A stretch of DNA of 64,000 nucleotides, taken from contig JBHGNT010000013.1 in assembly GCA_043228905.1 (NCBI GenBank), positions 11,160,001 to 11,224,000 of the forward strand, given 5' to 3'. Below the pieces are notes generated by a model. That model saw nothing but the letters and a program-made list of their open reading frames with translations, did no database searches and was not told the DNA's origin. This DNA is from Azolla caroliniana (lineage: Eukaryota > Polypodiophyta). Position 1 is the first letter of the stretch. Each line of letters begins with the position of its first letter. Positions 57,011-64,000 of this stretch are shown here, piece after piece. A program made the translations under genes and the position numbers.

Positions 57011-59339
57011 TGAAGAATTGCTTGTCAACCTCTCTAGCAAATGTGCCTATCATTTGAAAATCCCACCTAATGAAAAACCTAGTAAGTCTAAAACTCATTT
57101 TGTTGCAAAAGAACTTTAGCGCACATGAGATAGTTTCTATCTTCATCAAAATATCCAACCTTTGGTGTTTCCTCTTAGTTGTTACCATGCTTGTAATGGA
57201 ATATAAGGCAAATGGCAATAAAAACTATCTTCCTTTACTTGGTGGTGTGACACATGTTGCTACTCAATATGTGTGTCATGAGTTATCTCAATCTTAGTCC
57301 AGTCTTTTGATCTCATAAAAAAAGATGATCAAGATACCATTCATGACATTGCATCAAAGACAAGAAGTTTTCTTTGTGAAATATTTTTGCTTTCACCATA
57401 GTTTTGAACACAAACTTCAAATTAGGTCAAATATCACATGTAAAGCTCATAAACTTCTTCCCTTTAAGACCACATCAAAATTGCCATTTAAGTGCTATTA
57501 AGAACACTTACAAGGCAATCATTAATACAATTTAGTAAGATATGATTAGGATAAATACTTGAAGTGGTTAGAAATATATTGCCTTACTTCCACGAGCCAT
57601 GTCTAATTATATGCCTTATTTTCTTCACAATACCACTATAGAGAGAACTTGTTACAAGAGAAGGTATTAGTCAGGAAGTATTGTTACAAGAGATGGTATT
57701 AGTTTATTATGTTTCTCCCCTTTTACATTTAGTATGCATACGGACATTCTTGGAATATAAATAGTTATAGTTAACAAGCATGAGATCATGGCATATGGTT
57801 ATATTTAGAATCTTTGTAAAGAAGTCAATTATGGAGCGATGGTTCTTATTCTTCTTTGGAGCTTCTCATTATTATTTTTGTTTTTATCAAGCTAATACGG
57901 AATGTACAAAGCTCTTTATTTATGCATTTCTCGTAATGCATATTAGTAGAATTAGTTAATCTATTGTTATTGTATGCCAATGACATATATTAACAAACTA
58001 CTGTACAACTTTATGCAATTGAGCCTATGAATCAATAATGAAGAACATCTTTGTGACAAAGCTAAGATATATGTTAACACTACAAGGCATGCATAAGAGC
58101 CCAAATATGTGTGTCTTGCATAGGCATGGAAGGTTTCAACATCCATAGTATCTATTTTATGACATGTATCTCATTTCTTTGTCCCAATTGATAAATGTAT
58201 ACATACACAAGGATAGAAGGACGAGGTCCTAAGGACAATCCAACAATATATGACAAATGAGAAATCATTGAATATTCATATGAAGTACTCTTTTATGTGC
58301 AACACAACAATTGGACTAGCCCATGTGATGTCTTAAAAAGTCTTAAATAACATTTCACTCATCTAGCAAGAATGAGTAATTAAATATAGTGCAAGATTTA
58401 ACTGTCTCTAGCAAGGACAAATCACTAAATATACATACCAAGTACACTTTCATTTGGGGAATGATTGGAGTGACCTATATATATTTATGCATTAAAGTAT
58501 CAAAGAACGACTGATTGCAAAATAGAGGTTCGCGTAAAGATTGATAGCCTCCAAGGAGAATTCCAAGAAGTATGACGTAGTCCCGAAATTCTTCTTGAAA
58601 CTCATTCAATAGGACGAGTGTGGATTATAATTTTTGGTCCCAATAAGGTAGAGCATTTGGTGAACTCACTACCATCAATATAAATAAATACACTAAACTC
58701 TAGGAGGGATCTGAAAGGAAAACCCATGTGTGTATTTTGATTAGTTGTGGAAGGACATTCCATTAGTCACAGTCGATTGTGTCCTAACTTGGAAAAAACA
58801 CACATGAAATTTAGTCCCAAAATGTCAAGCAAATATTAGTTTCAAATTTGGCCAAGCTTATGATTATTTCATACCTCACATTCTTTATATGTATATAACA
58901 ATATGTTTTTATTTAGACAATAAGAATTTATATTGTTTTTTATCGAATGTTATCATTTGTAATTATTATGTTGGCTAACATTACCTCTTTAAAGAGACAT
59001 TCTTATTGTTTCGAGCATAGAATGAACCATACGTATCATATGTGCATTCGCACTCGAGAATGATTCAATCAAACGTGTATGGTAAATCATCTCAAAGTTG
59101 GATTGGATTGACTATGGTCTATATTATATATTGATTCACTCTCAATCCCAACAAGTGAACTCTAATCCATTGTGAACCACCAACATAAGTATGGTTGCTA
59201 TATTTGCATTGACATGCATACTTTTGGGATGCTTCTTAAGAATCAAGACATCTCTATCATCCTCACTTTAGAACTTTACAAAAAAATGAGAATAAACTAT
59301 AGAGATTGAATCAAAATATGTCATTATAAATTATAATCA
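57011..59339. other. AT-rich intergenic stretch
   Basis: No gene recognised. Two short direct repeats (TTACAAGAGAAGGTATTAG, TTACAAGAGATGGTATTAG near 57650-57705). Weak copia-like scraps near 58060-58330 are not convincing. Confidence 0.4.
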
Positions 59340-59925
59340 AACGTTCAAAAACTCATAAAATGTATATTCGAGAATATGAAGAAAACATGACATAGGTAAT
59401 AGTAGCATAACAATTTACCACTAGGGTGACCTAATTTCTAATAACAAAGAAAGAAAGAAAGAAAGAAAGAAAAACGATCAAAAACTCATAAAACGTATAT
59501 TCGAGAATATGAAGAAAACATGACATAGGCAGTAGTAGCATAACAACTTACCACTAGGGTGACCTAATTTCTAATAACAAAGAAAAAAAAAGGAACATGA
59601 CACTAACATAAAAATTTGCCATGACATAGGCAGTTGTAGCATAACAACTTACCACTAGGGTGAGCTAATTTGTAATAACAAAGAAAGAAAGAAAAAGGAA
59701 CATGACACTAACATAAAAATTTGCCATGACACTAACAAGAGGATATGAGAAAGTTGAGAATTGAACCTAGGACACAAATAATAGTAGCACAACAACTTAC
59801 CACTAGGTTGTGCTTAGTTCTAATAATAAAATGTTGCTATGACATGATGAGAAAATTGGCAATCAAACCCAAGACATAGACAACAATAGCATGACTCCTT
59901 ACCACTAGGGTGAGCTGAATTTATA
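59340..59925 (-). repeat. Array of five SINE-like tRNA-derived heads
   Basis: On the minus strand each unit carries CCTAGTGGTAAG (box A type). The two rightward units also have GGTTCAATTCTC and GGTTTGATTGCC (box B type) about 30-40 bases later. Box A positions (plus coordinates): about 59417, 59550, 59651, 59798, 59900. An internal AAAG microsatellite is at 59448-59473. No cloverleaf forms, so these are not tRNA genes. Confidence 0.55.
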
Positions 59926-60229
59926 TTGACAATAAATGAAAAAAAAGAAAAGAAAAGATGTATTTTTCCCTTTTCAAACGTGTTCGTTTCCAAATGTTTG
60001 AATGCTTGCACGAACACAAATATTACGTTCTATGCAAGCCCTACATTAAATTGAATAAAATAAGGGGTATGCTTGAGTGAAACTATTGGCCTATGACATA
60101 AGTTTGACATAAGCTTTTAAAGTTTTGTTTTTACTGTTTACATTTCAATATCATAACTTTTCACATTGCATGTGTACATTTCCAATACACCCTTGTGTCT
60201 TTGGGTCTCAAAAGTGCACCAACAATTTT

Positions 60230-60560
60230 TCAACATATGACAAAACAACATTTTCCATAACTTCTTGGCCATCTTCACAATAGCTTATCTCAATGATATC
60301 TCGACTTATTCAAAAACTTAAGAAGATTATAATATCTATGTTTGTCAAATTCTATAACGTTGTCAACTTAGAGAAGTATAACTTCGACAACAACGAAGTG
60401 GTTTTTTTGGAATGTATAGTCTCATGGGAAGGGGTCTCGATGGATCTTGCGAAGGTTCAAACTATTCGAGAATGGGAAACACCATGATCAGTGTGGAACC
60501 TGTAATGCTTCTTGGAAAATTTTACCCTCCACTGTAAGTTCATCAAGAATTGTTAATGTT
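60230..60560 (+). pseudogene. Gypsy reverse transcriptase remnant
   Basis: The RT active-site region reads AYLNDISTYSK (YLDD expected), followed by NLEKYNFDNNEVVFLECIVS, GVSMDLAKVQTIREWETP and CFLE pieces. This is the C-terminal half of a Ty3/gypsy RT with shifts and a stop at 60487. Confidence 0.75.
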
Positions 60561-60687
60561 CATGGATTACACATCCATAATCATCATGAATCAAACCATA
60601 TCATTCTTTTTCCTAGATAACTAATTGATATTGAAGGAACTAACATGGTTATTATAATCCTAGGGTATGGTCAATTTATCCTTCATC

Positions 60688-60767
60688 ATTAAGGTTTAAT
60701 ACACCTAAGCAAAACTCTACATGAGAGTTTGTCTTTTAGAATTTGACTTAGGTGCCTTAAACCTTAA
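60688..60767. repeat. Inverted repeat, 22-nt arms, nested stem
   Basis: Arms 60688-60709 and 60746-60767 pair at 20 of 22 positions. The loop holds a second dyad AAACTCT...AGAGTTT. It may be a small hairpin element or a transcript-forming structure. Confidence 0.65.
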
Positions 60768-61422
60768 TAAAGTAGAAGGAAAAAAACTTTATTGCTCTCC
60801 AAAGTCATAGGGAGTGCTCATTTAGGACCAAGAATTGTGGATGAAACTTCTTTGCTTAAAAGATAAATAAGGCATATTAAGATCTTTTGTATAGTTTTGC
60901 ATGGATTCTCATAATTTGTTATGTAATTAGTATGTAATCAAGATGGATATTATTTTACGTATGGATGTATACATTTATTGTGTACTAGCATTCTATTATT
61001 ACTAAATTTAGCTTGTTGACTAGCATTCTATCTCCATAATCACATAACTTAATACCATTTCCCCTTTTAACATGAACTTATATTTGTCTCATCAATGAGA
61101 GGGAAGCATTTACACTCCTTGATTTGTAACACAAATAACCCATTAGCTCTAGAATCATAAAAGACAAATGAAAATGTGTAATTGTATGCTTGCGTAAATT
61201 AGGGGTAAGAAGGAGAAATCCTAGGTAGGTCAAGAAGCTAAACATTGTTTGTTGTGTGAGAGAATTAAAGCCCTACTATTTAAAGAAACTTTAGTCCCTA
61301 GAAAAGTTGTGTGTTGCTTGTGCCATTGGCCTCATTGAAATTTTATACTGTAGTTTCATCTAGTGCACACCAACCTTCTGTAGGTATCTCTTAGTGCCGC
61401 TTCTTTACTTGCATAGAGAATG
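60768..61422. other. Intergenic, no gene seen
   Basis: Ends at the Cop-A LTR at 61423. Confidence 0.5.
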
Positions 61423-61879
61423 TGTAGAAAGTAGCGTGCCGAAGCAAGTATGAAGACCGAACAAAAGGAAGAACGCTCAGGTTTAATGGAGAGCTTGAGC
61501 TTACACAATATACGAGGGAGAGACAGAGAGAGAGTGAGAGAGAAAACAAAAGAACTATATTCAACAAAACATCACTCAATCTCTATTCACCACTCTATAC
61601 ATATGTGTGTTCAATGAACACTTTTATACAAGTCCTAGAAGGATTGACAGAAGTACTGACAGTACTTCAATGCTCATTAAGAGCTCCTACACTAACTCCC
61701 AAATATATTCCTCACAGAATATCTTTCCTAACGGCGTCCCGGTTTACGCACCGATCCGACCCTACCTACGCACCGGTCTGCATACCGGTTTACGCATTCG
61801 GCCTAACCGATCGGTCCCAACCGATCCGGTCCTCGGCTTCTTCAGCCGATCCGGCCGATGTTGAGCTTGTCTCTCAACA
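61423..61879 (-). repeat. Cop-A 3' LTR (minus), 457 bp
   Basis: On the minus strand it starts TGTTGAGAGACAAGCTC at 61879 and ends CTTTCTACA at 61423. TATA box at 61621-61628; palindromes at 61650-61668 and 61607-61621. It is longer than the copy at 4911-5296 through an insertion rich in CCGGTTTACGCA-type repeats. Confidence 0.85.
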
Positions 61880-61890
61880 CTCCCCCTCAA
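61880..61890 (-). other. Polypurine tract next to 3' LTR
   Basis: TTGAGGGGGAG on the minus strand, adjoining the LTR start at 61879. A second identical tract is at 62400-62410. Confidence 0.85.
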
Positions 61891-62068
61891 GCTCAACTTG
61901 AGGCTCTTCGGGATCTTTGGGCTCACAACTCCGGTTCCTCCTGGCTTCATGCCTCGCTCGCGCTCCTCGACCTGTTCGACTCCGCGCGCTTCGACCCTTC
62001 CGGTCGGCTTGTCTGCTCATGTGGCCCTTATCAGCTCTTCTACTGTTGCGATGTTGACGCTTCTCCTG

Positions 62069-62434
62069 CTACCTTTTCTTCCGTTTGGGCCTCGGTTGAT
62101 TCAACGTATCTGAATCAAACATCCGAACCGACTCGGCTACCTCCGATCGGTTTTCGCTCTCATCTGAGTTGGTTGTCTCCAACTTGTCTTCGGTCTTCTC
62201 GCCCTCGATGGCGTCATCTTCCCCATGCATGGTTGGCTTCGGCTCTCTCCTTCGGCTGTTCCCCTTCTGTCCGCTTCCGGACTTTTCCGCGGGTCCGCCC
62301 TCGGCTTCTTCAGCCGATCCGAAGTCGAACTCGACAACCGACTCGGTGTCGCGGTCTCCGCTCCTTTCCTGCTGCCTTGCTTGGTTGTTCGGGACTATTC
62401 TCCCCCTCAAGTTTGGCACGTCGAGGTGACGCAA
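62069..62434 (-). other. Charged C-terminal tail frame after Cop-A pol
   Basis: In frame with RNase H, separated by a TAG at 62456-62458. It reads RHLDVPNLRGR, then an acidic/basic low-complexity run (Glu, Asp, Ser, Arg, Lys), ending PRPKRKKR. It is the counterpart of 9638-10201. The DNA between here and the LTR also matches the other copy (AGCAGACAAGCCGACC in both). Confidence 0.5.
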
Positions 62435-62455
62435 TCCGAGCGCACCGGAGAATTG

Positions 62456-64000
62456 CTACAACTTGTCCAGACCAAGAGGCTTAGTGAAGATGTCAGCAGT
62501 TTGCCGATCCGTCGGCACGTACTGAAGTTCGATTTCACCGAAAAGGACACGCTCACGGACGAAATGGTAGTGCACCTCAATGTGCTTGGTCCGTGCGTGG
62601 AAAACGGGGTTTTTAGCGAGCTGGATGCTGCTGAGGTTGTCGCAGTAGATCGTCGTCGGATCTGACACCTCCTCTTGCAGGTCCTTAAGTAGCCGCTTCA
62701 ACCATATGGCTTCGCATGTCGCGACAGCCGCTCCTCAGTACTCAACTTCGGTGCTCGACAGTGCAATTGTCGGCTGCTTCTTACTGCTCCACGCGATCGC
62801 GGCACTCCCGAGGGAGAACGCGTATCCGGACGTGGATCGGCGATCAGCGGCGTTGCCAGCCCAATCATCATCGGTGTAGCCGACTAACTGCACGACTGCA
62901 CCGGTTTGATATAGCAGTCCCTGATCCTTAGTGCCGTTGACATACCGAAGTATGCGTTGTGCACACTGAAGGTGCTCCTTGGTAGGTCGCGCCATGAACT
63001 GACTGATCACCCCGACCGGATAACTGAGGTCGGGTTGGGTGATGGTCAAGTATATGAGGCTTTCGACAATTTTTCGGAACCTCGTCGGGTCGCATACCTT
63101 TCCCGTATTGGGACGAAGCTTGACGGTTCTGTCCAGAGGAGTCGAGACGAACTTACAGTCGGCCAACCCGAATTTGAAGAGCATAGTCAGCACGTAATGA
63201 CGTTGGCTGATCAATATGCCTTCGGGGGTACGGATCACTTCGATCCCGAGGAAGTAATGAAGGTCCCCCAGATCCTTCATGTCGAACGATATCGCAAGCT
63301 GGAGCTTCACGCGGTCGATTTCACCTAGGTCGGCGCCGGTGATGACCAAGTCATCAACATATAGTAAAATACTAACCGGTCCGAGTCGACCTTTCCGGAT
63401 GAACAGGGAAGAGTCCGATTTTGACGTGACGAAGCCCATCCGACGCAGTTGTTGCGTGATCTTCGTGTTCCAGGCACGCGGGGCTTGCTTCAGTCCGTAA
63501 AGGGACTTCTTCAGTCGGCATACTGCCGAGGAGTTCGTTCCGGAGTGAAATCCGGGGGGCTGTACCATGTACACCTGTTCCTCAAGGTCACCTTGCAGGA
63601 AAGCATTCTTTACATCCATATGATGTAAGTGCCACCCCTTCACCGCAGCTACTGCGAGCAAAACACGGACGGTCGTCATTTTCGCGATTGGTGCAAATGT
63701 CTCATCGTAGTCGATGCCGTGTTTCTGCGCGTAGCCTTTTGGCACTAGCTGAGAGCCTTGTACCGGTTGACCGAGCCATCAGTGTTGTACTTGACCTTGT
63801 ACACCCATCTACACCCGATCGGTTTTACCCCTCTTGGTGCGTCAACCAGGTCCTAGGTCTCGTTCTCCGCCAATGCGTGCATCTCTTCCTCCATCGCGGC
63901 ACGCCAATTCGCGTCTTTAGCCGCTTTTGCGTAGCTCTCTGGCTCACGCACTTTCGCTACACGGGTCATGTACGCATAATGATGCGCCATGTACTCGTTG
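62456..64000 (-). pseudogene. Cop-A RT and RNase H, lightly broken
   Basis: Starts at the window edge with EYMAHHYAYMTR and MEEEMHALAENET. Lesions: TAG 63853-63855 where Trp is expected; a 2-bp insertion near 63750-63760 (expected YKAQLV reads YKALS); TGA 62735-62737 where Arg is expected (EVEY then stop); TAG near the end (KL then stop). RT 62735-63745 is continuous: ETFAPIAKM, HHMDVKNAFLQGDLEEQVYM, KSLYGLKQAPRAWN, and ILLYVDDLVITGADL (active site). RNase H: GYTDDDWAGNAADRRSTSGY, CDNLSSIQLAKNPVFHARTK, TADIFTKPLG. The enzyme core looks intact, so a full copy elsewhere may be active. Confidence 0.9.

Larger units (their letters stand above)
61423..64000 (-). mobile_element. Cop-A copia element (minus), 3' half
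   Basis: 3' LTR (61423-61879), purine tract, charged tail, RNase H, RT and the start of RT at the window edge. It is better preserved than the plus copy: RT is open for 336 codons. Gag, protease, integrase and the 5' LTR lie beyond 64000. Confidence 0.9.

Noticed and set aside
58060-58330. Possible copia RT scraps
   Set aside because: Matches are only a few residues at a time, in shifting frames; not enough to support a feature.
59340-59925. tRNA genes
   Set aside because: Box A and box B look-alikes are present but no cloverleaf, acceptor pairing or anticodon arm can be drawn.

Overview
The window is nuclear DNA from a land plant. It holds two recognisable host genes, a SMARCAL1-type annealing helicase with 28 exons and an intronless PPR protein, in a sea of nested LTR retrotransposons, solo LTRs, minisatellites and worn repeats. 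Telo-box plus Site II promoter motifs, a P-class PPR gene and copia elements primed by initiator Met-tRNA all point to plants. One Ty3 element (33404-38177) has a Tcn1/sushi-like gag, a chromodomain and a possible self-priming site. Such chromoviruses are better known from fungi and non-seed plants, so a fern, lycophyte or bryophyte is my best guess; this is inference only. Labels such as Cop-A, LTR-B, Cop-C and Chr-E are mine, for this window.

Layout. 1-10720 is a nest: a deleted Ty3/gypsy element (1-4401, minus) sits in the gag of a minus-strand copia element (Cop-A, 4402-5296), which apparently sits in the 5' LTR of a decayed plus-strand Cop-A (5297-10720). 10721-14797 is intergenic with small repeats. 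14798-24858 (minus) is the SMARCAL1-like gene; its N-terminal half carries three HARP modules with repeated exon sizes. 25461-33403 holds a gypsy RNase H-integrase remnant, a solo LTR with perfect target duplication (LTR-B), a LINE remnant, the 3' end of another copia (Cop-D) and minisatellites. 33404-38177 is Chr-E, a chromovirus with perfect 5-bp target duplications. Its zinc knuckle-protease segment is inverted, its RT is missing, and another LTR-B copy sits inside it. 38390-41945 has two minisatellites, a gypsy gag remnant and a copia remnant.

43761-45290 (minus) is the PPR gene, with Site II and telo-box motifs upstream. 47661-53283 is a minus-strand copia (Cop-C) with an in-frame 252-bp tandem duplication and an LTR-B copy in its 5' LTR. 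53829-56670 holds two copies of an AACCG-rich terminal-inverted-repeat element around a copia remnant; two more copies lie at 31925 and 46357. 59340-59925 is an array of SINE-like (tRNA-derived) heads. 61423-64000 is the 3' half of a younger Cop-A on the minus strand.

The two host genes are unrelated in function (replication-fork remodelling; organelle RNA processing) and I see no operon-like logic. The transposon genes belong to separate elements and nearly all are broken. Many of their stop codons fit C-to-T or G-to-A change, as expected for methylated, silenced DNA. The most unusual signals are the possible self-priming site and internal inversion of Chr-E, the triple HARP exon module, the duplicated polypurine tract with a charged pol tail in Cop-A, the covarying palindromes around the Cop-A TATA box, and the 16-residue repeats in the PPR protein.
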